Assembly (NCBI GenBank): GCA_018242205.1
Contig: JAFECJ010000009.1
Location: 1 to 64,000, forward strand
Source: Pseudomonadota bacterium
GTDB lineage: Bacteria > Pseudomonadota > Alphaproteobacteria > Rhizobiales > Xanthobacteraceae
Length of the DNA stretch: 64,000 nt
Direction of reading: 5' to 3'
Within the stretch, counting starts at the first letter, position 1. Each line of letters starts with the position of its first letter. This document shows, piece by piece, positions 26,366 through 34,346 of this stretch. A program made the translations under genes and the position numbers. The notes beneath the pieces were generated by a model. That model saw only the letters and a list, made by a program, of their open reading frames with translations, was not told the DNA's origin and searched no databases.

Positions 26366-26908
26366 TCAGGGCTCCAGTTCGCCCAGATCGGCGATCTCTC
26401 CTTCCAGGGTCAGTTCTGGACCGGTCAGATCGAGCAGACCGAGGAGAATGTAATTGATCGTCGCCAGCACCGCACCGGCCAGGATGGCGAACCGCGCCGG
26501 CCAGGCCGGGAAACCGGGGCCGCTGCCGCGCAGAAACGCGGTGATCGCCGGCTCCCAATTGGCCACGACCAGCAGGGCAAACAGCAGAGCGCCGAGACCA
26601 TATCCGGCCGCCAGCACCAGGCGGCGGGTCGGCCACGGCATCAGGCCGAGGATGAAATCGGCGCGCGCCATCGACCGGCAGCGCACCGCGTAGCCGGCCT
26701 GCAGGAACACGATCATGACGACCGCGTTGCCGACGATGTCGCCCGCCCCACCGAGCGGACTGCGGCTGAACGCGCGGCTCACGGTGTCGGCGAGGATGAC
26801 GATCGCCAGCACGAAGGTCAAAGCCGCAGCCATGACCATCATGGACTTCGACAGCCGATCGGCCAGTGCAACCGTCGGCATCGGGGATCTGCGTTCCCGC
26901 TTGGGCAT
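26366..26908 (-). CDS. dctQ: TRAP transporter small membrane subunit
   Basis: 180 residues with four membrane helices (for example MVMAAALTFVLAIVILADTVSRA and AVVMIVFLQAGYAVRC). Start is set at the ATG at 26908, whose A is shared with the TGA stop of the BKACE gene (TGATG), implying translational coupling. The longer frame upstream is only a shadow. The protein pairs with DctM to form the sodium-coupled importer. Confidence 0.78.
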   Translation of the reverse strand: MPKRERRSPMPTVALADRLSKSMMVMAAALTFVLAIVILADTVSRAFSRSPLGGAGDIVGNAVVMIVFLQAGYAVRCRSMARADFILGLMPWPTRRLVLAAGYGLGALLFALLVVANWEPAITAFLRGSGPGFPAWPARFAILAGAVLATINYILLGLLDLTGPELTLEGEIADLGELEP

Positions 26909-27843
26909 CAGAACGCGACTTTGTCGCCGCCCTTCAACGACAGGATCTCGCGGGCGTCGTCGGGGCTCGCGATCTCGAGGCCGAGGCCTTCGAGGATCTG
27001 CCGCACCTTCGCGACCTGCTGCGCGTTCGACTCGGCGAGCTTGCCGGGACCGATCCACAGCGAATCCTCGAGGCCGACACGGACATTGCCGCCCATCGAC
27101 GCCGCCATCGCCGCGATACGCATTTGGGCGGCGCCGGCCCCCAGGACAGACCAATGGTATTGATCACCGAACAGGCGGTCGGCGGTGCGTTTCATCATCA
27201 TGACGTCTTCGGGATGCGTGCCGATACCGCCGAGGATGCCGAACACCGACTGGATGAACAGCGGCGCCTTGATGACGCCGCGGTCGAGAAAGTGCTTTAG
27301 CGTGTAGAGATGGCTGATGTCGTAGCACTCGACCTCGAAGCGCGTGTTGTTCGCGGCGCAGGTCGTGAGGATCATCTCGATGTCGGCGAGGGTGTTCTTG
27401 AACATGCCCTTGCGAGTGCCTTCGAGATAAGGCTCTTCCCAGTCGTATTTGAACTTGCCCTTGAACCGCTCGATCATCGGGTAGAGGCCGAAATTCATGG
27501 TGCCCATGTTGAGCGAAGCCACTTCCGGCTTGAATGTCGCCGCCGGACGCAACCGCTCTTCGACCGTCATGGTCGGCGCACCGCCGGTGGTCAGGTTCAG
27601 TACGACGTTGGAGCGCTGCTTGATCACCTTGAGGAACGGCGAGAACAGCTCGGGAGACTGATCCGGGCGTCCGTCCTGCGGATTGCGCGCATGAAGATGC
27701 ACGACCGCGGCGCCGGCTTCGGCCGCGCCGATGGCGGCGTCGGCGATTTCCTGCGCGGTGACGGGCAAATGCGGCGACATCGATGGCGTATGAATGCCGC
27801 CGGTTACGGCGCACGTAATGATGACTTTGCGGGCTTTAGCCAT
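26908..27843 (-). CDS. BKACE-family enzyme (beta-keto acid cleavage enzyme, DUF849)
   Basis: 311 residues forming a TIM barrel. The first-strand VIITCAVTGGIHTPSMSPHLPVT, the zinc-binding HLHARNP and the GGNVRVGLEDSLW strand with its catalytic Glu identify the BKACE family, whose founding member is 3-keto-5-aminohexanoate cleavage enzyme Kce. These enzymes split a beta-keto acid with acetyl-CoA to give acetoacetate and a new CoA ester. Substrates vary widely. Coupling to TRAP dctQM suggests that the transporter imports the keto acid or a precursor. Divergent from a DMT exporter gene. Confidence 0.85.
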   Translation of the reverse strand: MAKARKVIITCAVTGGIHTPSMSPHLPVTAQEIADAAIGAAEAGAAVVHLHARNPQDGRPDQSPELFSPFLKVIKQRSNVVLNLTTGGAPTMTVEERLRPAATFKPEVASLNMGTMNFGLYPMIERFKGKFKYDWEEPYLEGTRKGMFKNTLADIEMILTTCAANNTRFEVECYDISHLYTLKHFLDRGVIKAPLFIQSVFGILGGIGTHPEDVMMMKRTADRLFGDQYHWSVLGAGAAQMRIAAMAASMGGNVRVGLEDSLWIGPGKLAESNAQQVAKVRQILEGLGLEIASPDDAREILSLKGGDKVAF

Positions 27844-27977
27844 GAGCTATCCGTCCTTGGGGTAGGTGCGATGTGTTTTTGGTCTTTGGACTTGGGCGCC
27901 GATCCTAGAGTATGTGCCGGGCGCACGTCACCTCGCATGGCGCATGGCCGCGCGCCACAAAAAACTGGATTGAGCCG

Positions 27978-28892
27978 TTGCAGGACAGCCCCCTGAAGTC
28001 CGGAATTTCGCCGGGCGGAAAAGTACCCGCCGTTATCATCGGCATCCTCTGCGGCACCGGGGCCGCGCTGGGCTGGGCGGCCGGGTTCGCAGTGGCGAAA
28101 CACGGCATCTCCATCGGCTTCTCACCCGCCGACCTCGCGCTGCATCGCTATGTATGGTCGGGACTGCTGCTGATCCCCCTCGTGTTCCGCGACGGCATCG
28201 CCGATCTCGGCGGCATCGGGTGGGGGCGCGGCCTTGTCCTCGCCGTTTTCTCCGGTCCGGCACAAGCCCTCCTCGCCTATAGCGGCTTCATTCTGGTGCC
28301 CTTCGGCCATGGCACTGCCATTCAGCCCGCGACTGCCGCACTCGCCGGCATCCTGCTGGCCGCCATCATGTTACGCGAACGTCTTTCGCCGTCGCGCATC
28401 CTGGGCGTCGTCACCATCACCATCGGCCTTGTGGTGTTCGGCGTCGAGTCGCTGACCACGATCGGCACGCACGGCATCGGCGGCGATCTGCTGTTCGTGT
28501 GCGCCGGTGTGTTTTGGGCGCTGTTCGGCACCTTCTTGCGGAAGTGGCAAGTGTCCGGGATGCGGGTTGTCGCCGCTGTCGGATTGCTGTCGGTGCTCGT
28601 CTACGGTCCGATCTTCTTTGTCTTCATCGGCCCGGCCAACATGCTGCGGTTCAGCTGGGAGGAGAACCTGCTGCAGATCGTTGTGCAGGGTCTGGTTGCC
28701 GGCGTGCTGCCGATCTTCCTGTTCGCGCGCGCGGTGGCGCTGCTCGGTGCCGGCCGCGCCGCGACGTTCCCGGCCTTGGTCCCCGGGTTTTCCCTCATCA
28801 TCGGTTATCTGGCGCTCGGCATCGTGCCGAGCTGGGCGCAGCTGATCGGCCTCGGCATCGTGCTGATCGGGTTCCGGCTGACACTACGGTAG
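27978..28892 (+). CDS. EamA/DMT-family transporter
   Basis: About 304 residues with ten membrane helices in two EamA repeats (GILCGTGAALGWAAGFAVAKHGI and GGDLLFVCAGVFWALFGTF). The family exports amino acids, nucleosides or metabolites. The start is unclear: TTG at 27978 leaves a 134-nt divergent promoter region, while ATG at 27912 adds 22 polar residues. The substrate is unknown. Confidence 0.75.
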   Translation: MQDSPLKSGISPGGKVPAVIIGILCGTGAALGWAAGFAVAKHGISIGFSPADLALHRYVWSGLLLIPLVFRDGIADLGGIGWGRGLVLAVFSGPAQALLAYSGFILVPFGHGTAIQPATAALAGILLAAIMLRERLSPSRILGVVTITIGLVVFGVESLTTIGTHGIGGDLLFVCAGVFWALFGTFLRKWQVSGMRVVAAVGLLSVLVYGPIFFVFIGPANMLRFSWEENLLQIVVQGLVAGVLPIFLFARAVALLGAGRAATFPALVPGFSLIIGYLALGIVPSWAQLIGLGIVLIGFRLTLR

Positions 28893-28996
28893 CGCAACGT
28901 TCACGCCGTACATGTGCATAACCCGCCCGGGCGGCGCACGGTCCGAGGAGCGGTTTGCTATGCATGGCCGACATTCCCGCGCAGAGGGATCCGGGC

Positions 28997-30310
28997 ATGG
29001 ATGGCTTTCAAGACATCATTACCCACGTAAGCGTGGCGCTTAAAAGCCTGTTCGCCGATCTCTCGTCGTTCTGGCTGATCGTTCAATTCATCGTGCTGTT
29101 CGTCACGATCGCGACCGGCGCGATTTCCGGCGCGATGCTACGCAAGCGGGTCGACATCACGTCGCTCAGCATGGGTTGGCCGCCAATGCTGAAGCTGTTG
29201 GCGCGTGCCTTCCTCGATTGCGTCGGCACCATCATATTCATTCTGCTGGCGTTGGTGGCACGCCAGATCATGCTGTCGCTCACCTGGCCGAGCCAATCTT
29301 ATCTGGTCGGCGTCGCCATCAGCCTCGCGACCGCCTGGGTCATCATCGCGCTCCTCGCCGGCCTGATCCGCAATCGCTTCATTCATCGCGTGGTGGCAAC
29401 CGCGGCGTGGACCTTCGCGGCGCTCGACATCCTTGGCCTGCGCTCGGCCGTCGGCACGGCGCTCGACAGCTATGCCGTGGTGTTCGGCGGCCTGCGGCTA
29501 TCGGCCCTCGTCGTCATCAAAGGCGCGATATTGCTTCTGATCGCCATGTGGGTGGCCAACGCGGTCAGCGACTTCGTCGAACGACGTTTGCGCAGCGAGA
29601 CCGACCTGACGCCCTCGGTCCAGGTGCTGATCGGCAAGATCTCGCGTTTCCTGTTCATCGCCGTGGCGATCATCATCGTGCTGTCGAGCGTCGGCATCGA
29701 TCTCTCGGCGCTCGCGTTCTTCTCCGGTGCCATCGGCGTCGGCATCGGCTTCGGCCTGCAGAAGATCGTCTCCAATTTCATCAGCGGCATCATCCTGCTG
29801 GCCGACAAGTCGATCAAACCGGGCGACGTCATCACCATCGGCGATCAGGTCGGTTGGGTGACCAACATGGGCGCCCGCTACACATCGGTCGACACCCGCG
29901 ATGGCCGCGAAATCCTGGTGCCGAACGAGGATTTCGTCACGCAGCAGGTGATCAACTGGTCATACTCGAATTATCGCATGATGCTGAAGGCGACGTTCGG
30001 CGTCAGCTACGACAGCAATCCGCATCACGTGCGCGAAGTGGCGGTCGCGGCGGCGCAGCGGGTGCCGCGGGTTTTGAAAGATCCAGAACCGGTTTGCTAT
30101 TTCGAGGAATTCGGCGACTCGTCGCTGAATTTCTCATTGCGTTACTGGATCGCCGATCCCGACAACGGCATCATCACCGTGCGCGCGCCGGTGATGCTGG
30201 CGCTGTGGGATGCTTTCAAGGAAGCCGGCATCGAGATTCCTTATCCCGTGCGCGACGTGCGCATTACGCAACAGGTCGCGCCTCCGGCGAAGAAGGCGCC
30301 GAAGGGGTGA
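28997..30310 (+). CDS. Small-conductance mechanosensitive channel, MscS family
   Basis: 437 residues from the ATG at 28997, with AGAGGGA 7 nt upstream; an ATG at 28964 and a TTG at 28955 are alternatives. Several N-terminal membrane helices precede the MscS pore and beta domain: AIGVGIGFGLQKIVSNFISGIILLADKSIKPGD and ARYTSVDTRDGREILVPNEDFV. It opens under hypoosmotic stress to release solutes. The extra N-terminal helices place it among medium-length MscS paralogues. Confidence 0.88.
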   Translation: MDGFQDIITHVSVALKSLFADLSSFWLIVQFIVLFVTIATGAISGAMLRKRVDITSLSMGWPPMLKLLARAFLDCVGTIIFILLALVARQIMLSLTWPSQSYLVGVAISLATAWVIIALLAGLIRNRFIHRVVATAAWTFAALDILGLRSAVGTALDSYAVVFGGLRLSALVVIKGAILLLIAMWVANAVSDFVERRLRSETDLTPSVQVLIGKISRFLFIAVAIIIVLSSVGIDLSALAFFSGAIGVGIGFGLQKIVSNFISGIILLADKSIKPGDVITIGDQVGWVTNMGARYTSVDTRDGREILVPNEDFVTQQVINWSYSNYRMMLKATFGVSYDSNPHHVREVAVAAAQRVPRVLKDPEPVCYFEEFGDSSLNFSLRYWIADPDNGIITVRAPVMLALWDAFKEAGIEIPYPVRDVRITQQVAPPAKKAPKG

Positions 30311-30329
30311 TCGTGGAAGCCGGTCGCTC

Positions 30330-30767
30330 TTACCCTCTCCCCTCCGGGGGAGAGGGTGGTCGCGGTGAGCGTCGCGAGCCGCGACCGGGTGAGGGGGATT
30401 CGCCGAAGAAATCGGGGCGGTTCTGCAACCGCACGGTCAAGTCTTCCAAGACGCCATTCGGATTTCTTAGAACATCGAAATTGCTATAACGAACGACACA
30501 GTAGCCCTCGGCTGAGAGCCAGCGGTCGCGCGCCAAATCCGCCGCATTCCCGATGTGATGTCCGCCATCAGCCTCGACAATAAGCTTGCGACGCAGGCAA
30601 ATGAAATCGGCGATATAAGGCCCAACCGGGGTTTGGCGACGAACCTTGGCTCCTGCGAGCCGCCGGTCTCGGAGCAAAAACCAAAGCTTGCGTTCGGCGT
30701 CAGTCGGCTCACGGCGCATTTTCTTTGCGCGCGACCTTGCCTGCGGTGGGCGTTCGTAACGAACCAC
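30330..30767 (-). CDS. DUF559 (Vsr-like) endonuclease-domain protein enclosed by inverted repeats
   Basis: 145 residues from a GTG at 30767. The domain contains DAERKLWFLLRDRRLAGAKVRRQ, PYIADFICLRRKLIVEADG with the Asp and Glu-x-Asp expected of a PD-(D/E)XK-type site, and the later GYCVVRYSNFDVL. This is the DUF559 family, related to Vsr mismatch endonucleases. The gene sits exactly between two inverted palindromic repeats: its GAGGGGG ribosome-binding region lies in the right copy (30770-30833), and the last ~22 codons (SPSPGRGSRRSPRPPSPPEG) are encoded by the left copy. Convergent with mscS. Cellular role is unknown. Confidence 0.78.
   Translation of the reverse strand: MVRYERPPQARSRAKKMRREPTDAERKLWFLLRDRRLAGAKVRRQTPVGPYIADFICLRRKLIVEADGGHHIGNAADLARDRWLSAEGYCVVRYSNFDVLRNPNGVLEDLTVRLQNRPDFFGESPSPGRGSRRSPRPPSPPEGRG
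30333..30397. repeat. Palindromic repeat, 'CCCTCTCCCC' family, left copy
   Basis: Hairpins CCCTCTCCCC-tcc-GGGGGAGAGGG and GTCGCGG-..-CCGCGAC. It is the inverted counterpart of 30770-30833. It forms the 3' end of the DUF559 coding sequence. Confidence 0.8.
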
Positions 30768-30769
30768 GA

Positions 30770-30833
30770 CCCCCTCACCCGCCCGCGCTTCGCGCGGGCA
30801 CCCTCTCCCCCGTTGGGGAGAGGGAAAGAAACG
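30770..30833. repeat. Palindromic repeat, 'CCCTCTCCCC' family, right copy
   Basis: CCCCCTCACCC, a GCCCGCGC-ttc-GCGCGGGC hairpin, then CCCTCTCCCC-cgtt-GGGGAGAGGG. Inverted relative to the left copy. It carries the ribosome-binding region of the DUF559 gene and lies between that gene and the aminotransferase. Confidence 0.8.
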
Positions 30834-30840
30834 CCCTGCC

Positions 30841-32022
30841 TTACGCCGCTTTCTTCTTCGCCAGAAACTCGCCCATGCGATCGAGCGCCTTCAGTATGTT
30901 CTCGGTCGAGTTGGCGTAGGACAACCGCACATAGCCTTCGCCGAGAACGCCGAAGTCCGGGCCGCCAATGATGGCGACACCGGCATCCTCCAGAAGCGAC
31001 GAGGCCAGCGCCTTGGCCTTCCAGCCGGTCGCTTTGATATTCGGGAAGGCATAGAAGGCACCCTTCGGCGTCGTGCACGACACGCCGGGCAATTTGTTCA
31101 AGCCTTCGACCACGACTTTGCGGCGGCGGTCGAACTCCGCGATCATCTTCGCCACTTCGTCCTGCGGTCCTGTCAGCGCCGCGAGTCCGGCATATTGCGC
31201 CGAAGCATTGACGCAGGAATGCAGATTGACCGCGAGCTTGCGCGCCAAGTCGTACAGCTTGCCCGGCCAGATCGCATAACCGAGGCGCCAGCCGGTCATG
31301 GCATAGGTCTTCGACCAGCCATTGAGCAGGATCAGGCGGTCGCGAATCTCCGGATACGACAAGAGGCAAACATGCTTCTCGCCGTCATAGACCATGTGAT
31401 CGTAGATCTCATCCGACATGATGGCGACGTCGGGCCATTTCGCCAGGCCGGCGACGAGCTTGTCGACCTCCGCCTTGGGGGTGACACCGCCGGTCGGATT
31501 GGCCGGCGAGTTGACGATGATCAGCCGCGTCTTCGGCGTGATCAGCGCGAGAGTTTCTTCCGCCGAAAAGGCAAAGCCGTTCTCCTCGCGGACCGGGATC
31601 GGCACCGGCTTGGCGCCGGTGAATTCGATCATCGAGCGATAGATCGGGAAACCGGGGTCCGGATACATAATCTCGGCGCCCGGCTCGCCGAACATCAGGA
31701 TCGACATGAACATGGTCGGCTTGCCGCCGGGCATGATCATGACGCTGTCCGGCGACACATCGACCTTGAAGCGCTTGTGCAGGTCGGCCGCGACCGCCTC
31801 GCGCAGGATCGGGATGCCAGTCGCCGCGGTATAGCCGTGATGGCCGTCGCGCAACGCCTTGACGGCCGCCTCGACGATGAAATCCGGGGTACGGAAGTCG
31901 GGCTGGCCAATGCCGAGATTGATGATATCGCGGCCCTGCGCGATCAAGGCATTGGCGCGGGCGAGCACCGCGAACGCATTTTCCTCGCCGATGCGGTCGA
32001 ATGCCGCAATCGTCCTGAGCAT
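30841..32022 (-). CDS. Class I pyridoxal-phosphate aminotransferase
   Basis: 393 residues from the ATG at 32022, which has GGGAGG 8 nt upstream. Fold type I landmarks: LGIGQPDF near the N-terminus, VNSPANPTGGV, SDEIYDHMVYDG, the PLP-binding Lys in NGWSKTYAMTGWRLGY and the substrate Arg region YVRLSYANS. Members of this branch include aspartate and aromatic aminotransferases; substrate cannot be set from sequence alone. It is divergent from luxR, separated by a 347-nt region. Confidence 0.86.
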   Translation of the reverse strand: MLRTIAAFDRIGEENAFAVLARANALIAQGRDIINLGIGQPDFRTPDFIVEAAVKALRDGHHGYTAATGIPILREAVAADLHKRFKVDVSPDSVMIMPGGKPTMFMSILMFGEPGAEIMYPDPGFPIYRSMIEFTGAKPVPIPVREENGFAFSAEETLALITPKTRLIIVNSPANPTGGVTPKAEVDKLVAGLAKWPDVAIMSDEIYDHMVYDGEKHVCLLSYPEIRDRLILLNGWSKTYAMTGWRLGYAIWPGKLYDLARKLAVNLHSCVNASAQYAGLAALTGPQDEVAKMIAEFDRRRKVVVEGLNKLPGVSCTTPKGAFYAFPNIKATGWKAKALASSLLEDAGVAIIGGPDFGVLGEGYVRLSYANSTENILKALDRMGEFLAKKKAA

Positions 32023-32369
32023 CGTAGAAGCCTCCCGGCCCGGTCCAATTTTGCGCCGCACTTCACCGCATCCCCCCGCCAAAAGCAAACGGCACACGTC
32101 CGGCTGCATTCGAACATCATACACTTTATGGATGTAGAATAGAAGACTGCCCTTCCCGGGGGTGCCGAAGCTGTAATCGGCCTGCAATCTATACCGGCTC
32201 AACCGAACGTTAGTTTCTAATGACGGAACAACTGTCTTCGCATAGAATCATTTTTGCGGCGCACCCCGAGACATTATCGAACAGGCAGATCGTAATTGAG
32301 GCCCCGAGTTTTTTTGGCGGCGACCCGATTTGCCAGCTCGGCCAGGATCGATATGGAGCCGGTGTCGGA
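32023..32369. other. Long divergent intergenic region upstream of luxR
   Basis: 347 nt without a convincing gene. An ATG at 32220 is in frame with luxR, but the stretch 32220-32369 is more AT-rich than nearby coding DNA and contains T runs (GAGTTTTTTTGG), so I read it as untranslated. No clear lux-box dyad was found here. Confidence 0.5.
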
Positions 32370-33110
32370 ATGATAGAATCGGCAGGTTTCGACCACGCGC
32401 AGGAGGCCTTCGATTTCGTGGAACTGCTGGACAAACTTAGCAGCCCCGACGAAATCATGAATCAAATGGAGAAATCGCTCGGCCGCTTCGGCTTCGAGAA
32501 TTTCATCCTCACCGGCCTGCCCAATCCGCATCAGAAGGCTGAGCAGATGGTGCTCGCCCGCAAATGGCCGCAGGGTTGGTTCGAAATCTACATCAAGGAG
32601 AACTACGTCGCGGTCGATCCGGTGGTGCGGCTGTGCCGCAACAGCGTCAATCCGTTCGACTGGGGCGAGGCACCTTTCAACCGCGACACCGAGCCCCGCG
32701 CGCTCGAGGTGATGAACCGCGCGTCCGACTTCCGCATGGCCAACGGCTTCTGCATTCCGATTCACGGCCTGACGGGCTACGAGGCCTGCGTGTCGCTCGG
32801 CGGCGTCAATCTCGACCTGTCGCCGCGGACCAAGCCTGCGCTGCACCTGATGGGCATGTACGCCTTCGAGCACATTCGTCAGTTGATGACGCAGAAGAAC
32901 GAGAGCCGCTTTGACCGGCTTACCGCGCGCGAGCGCGAAGTGCTGACTTGGACCGCTGTCGGCAAGACGTCGGCGGAGGTCGCCGAAATCATGAACCTAT
33001 CGAAGCGCACGGTGGACGAATATTCGGTGCGCGCCGCCCGCAAGCTGCGGGCGCAGAACAAGACCCACGCCGTGGTTAAAGCGCTGCAACAGCGCCTGAT
33101 CAGCCCGTAA
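32370..33110 (+). CDS. luxR: LuxR-family quorum-sensing receptor/regulator
   Basis: 246 residues from the ATG at 32370. The N-terminal autoinducer-binding domain keeps the ligand-contact residues of TraR/LuxR: Trp70, Tyr74, Asp83 and Trp98, with exactly the spacing of TraR Trp57, Tyr61, Asp70 and Trp85. The C-terminal GerE-type helix-turn-helix (LTAREREVLTWTAVGKTSAEVAEIMNLSKRTV) follows. It is next to a luxI gene, so it is a true acyl-homoserine lactone receptor rather than an orphan. A start at 32220 would add 50 residues not found in the usual ~245-residue family. Confidence 0.9.
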   Translation: MIESAGFDHAQEAFDFVELLDKLSSPDEIMNQMEKSLGRFGFENFILTGLPNPHQKAEQMVLARKWPQGWFEIYIKENYVAVDPVVRLCRNSVNPFDWGEAPFNRDTEPRALEVMNRASDFRMANGFCIPIHGLTGYEACVSLGGVNLDLSPRTKPALHLMGMYAFEHIRQLMTQKNESRFDRLTAREREVLTWTAVGKTSAEVAEIMNLSKRTVDEYSVRAARKLRAQNKTHAVVKALQQRLISP

Positions 33111-33190
33111 TCGTCGCAACCGGCCGGATGTGAAGCAAAGGCGAACGCGGACAACGCGCTAAGCCTGCGTCCGACGCCGCGCTGCGGCGC

Positions 33191-33211
33191 CTATGTAAAC
33201 AATTACAATAG
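33191..33211 (+). promoter_or_regulatory. Candidate lux box upstream of luxI
   Basis: CTATGTAA-acaa-TTAC(a)ATAG is an inverted repeat of 8-base arms with one extra A in the right arm. It lies about 60 nt before the luxI ATG and just upstream of a TTAATTATC that could serve as -10. This is the position expected for a LuxR-type binding site. Confidence 0.5.
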
Positions 33212-33230
33212 TCAGACGACATTAATTATC

Positions 33231-33271
33231 GCGAACTCCCATTCATGGAACTTTGGGGGTGGAGAGTTCGC
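33231..33271 (+). promoter_or_regulatory. Hairpin that would mask the luxI ribosome-binding site
   Basis: Arms GCGAACTC (33231-33238) and GAGTTCGC (33264-33271) are perfectly complementary over 8 bases and enclose 25 nt. The right arm contains part of the GGAGAG ribosome-binding site and ends directly before the ATG at 33272. Confidence 0.5.
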
Positions 33272-33913
33272 ATGACCCAAATACACGTAGTGACATCAGC
33301 CAATCGGCACCTTTATGAGGACACGCTCGACAGTTATCACCGCATCCGGCACGACGTATTCGTCACCGAGCGCGGCTGGCGAGCGGTGGCGCGCGCGGAC
33401 GGGCGCGACATCGACAGCTACGATCGTGGCGACACAGTCTATCTCATCGCCATCGACGGCGACCGTGTGGTCGGCGGCCAGCGTCTGACGCCGACGACGG
33501 CGTCGCACATGCTGGGCGATATTTTCCCCGACCTTGCTGCCGTTAAAGGCGTTCCCACGGGTCCCAGCGTCTGGGAAGCATCGCGCTATTTCGTCGTACG
33601 TGAACGCCGCTCCGGCCGCACCGACTGCATGATGCTCGCCGCCGTCCAGGAGTTCGGGCTCGATGAGGGCATCACGCATTACTCGGCCGTCATTGAGACG
33701 TGGTGGTTGCCGCGTCTGCAGGAGGCCGGCTTCGTGGTACGCCCGCTGGGCCTGCCGACACTCATCGAAAACCAATGGGCTCTCGCGGCGGAAGTCGAAG
33801 TACGCGAATCGAGCCGCGACCGGGCGCGCGCGCTCGGCGGCATCACGGGCTCCGTTCTGGTTCGGCGCGGGCCGCAAATCCCCCTGATCCCGCAGGTGGA
33901 ACATGCGACGTAA
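33272..33913 (+). CDS. luxI: Acyl-homoserine-lactone synthase, LuxI family
   Basis: 213 residues from the ATG at 33272 (GGAGAG, 5-nt spacing). The invariant LuxI residues are all identifiable: Arg26, Phe30, Trp36, the acidic D46-x-D48-x-x-D51 cluster (Asp where Glu is usual in the first place), Phe85, Arg71, Glu102 and Arg105 in VWEASRYFV. The enzyme makes a homoserine lactone signal from S-adenosylmethionine and an acyl donor. Relatives in this bacterial group use aryl or branched CoA donors (RpaI, BraI, BjaI), so the acyl group should not be presumed to be a fatty acid. The 3' end overlaps the next gene by 11 nt. Confidence 0.9.
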   Translation: MTQIHVVTSANRHLYEDTLDSYHRIRHDVFVTERGWRAVARADGRDIDSYDRGDTVYLIAIDGDRVVGGQRLTPTTASHMLGDIFPDLAAVKGVPTGPSVWEASRYFVVRERRSGRTDCMMLAAVQEFGLDEGITHYSAVIETWWLPRLQEAGFVVRPLGLPTLIENQWALAAEVEVRESSRDRARALGGITGSVLVRRGPQIPLIPQVEHAT

Positions 33914-34280
33914 CACGAAGCGCGCCGACGACTTCGACGCCGATAATAGCCACCGCCACAGCGAAGTCCGGGAAGTCATCAAAACGATCATCGATGCCGG
34001 CACCGACACCAGTCGGCTGCTCGAACTCTACTACTGGACGCGCGAGCCAGGTATCATCGAGCTGATCCGGGCCTATCTCGACCTGCCGGAACGAACGCAG
34101 CGCACGCTGAGCACCTACCTGCTCAACGGCCGGCCGAAGGCCACGGTCGCCACGTTCGATCCGCAAGGGCGCTTGGTCCTGGCACGCTCGTCGGCCCCGG
34201 ACATGTCTCGCCCGTCGACCAAACCGGCCACCGCGGCGGCCTCGGTCGCCGGCTATGGCGGGTCTACCCGGCGCGCATGA
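33903..34280 (+). CDS. Small protein overlapping luxI, unknown function
   Basis: 125 residues beginning 11 nt before the luxI stop, so almost certainly co-translated. The N-terminal 90 residues look helical and charged (SEVREVIKTIIDAGTDTSRLLELYYWTREPGIIELIRAYLDLPE), and the C-terminal 35 are Ser/Thr/Ala-rich. No enzymatic motif, signal peptide or membrane segment. The position recalls cinS, a small regulatory gene co-translated with cinI in Rhizobium, but sequence similarity was not shown. It may modulate the quorum system. Confidence 0.7.
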   Translation: MRRNTKRADDFDADNSHRHSEVREVIKTIIDAGTDTSRLLELYYWTREPGIIELIRAYLDLPERTQRTLSTYLLNGRPKATVATFDPQGRLVLARSSAPDMSRPSTKPATAAASVAGYGGSTRRA

Positions 34281-34346
34281 TCGCCATGCGGTGGCCGGTC
34301 ATGATTGGATCCATCAAGGATTGGAATTGTCCTCGGAGGCTTAACC

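Noticed and set aside
32220..32369. N-terminal extension of luxR from ATG at 32220
   Set aside because: AT-rich with T runs, no domain, and it would make the protein 50 residues longer than the family norm.
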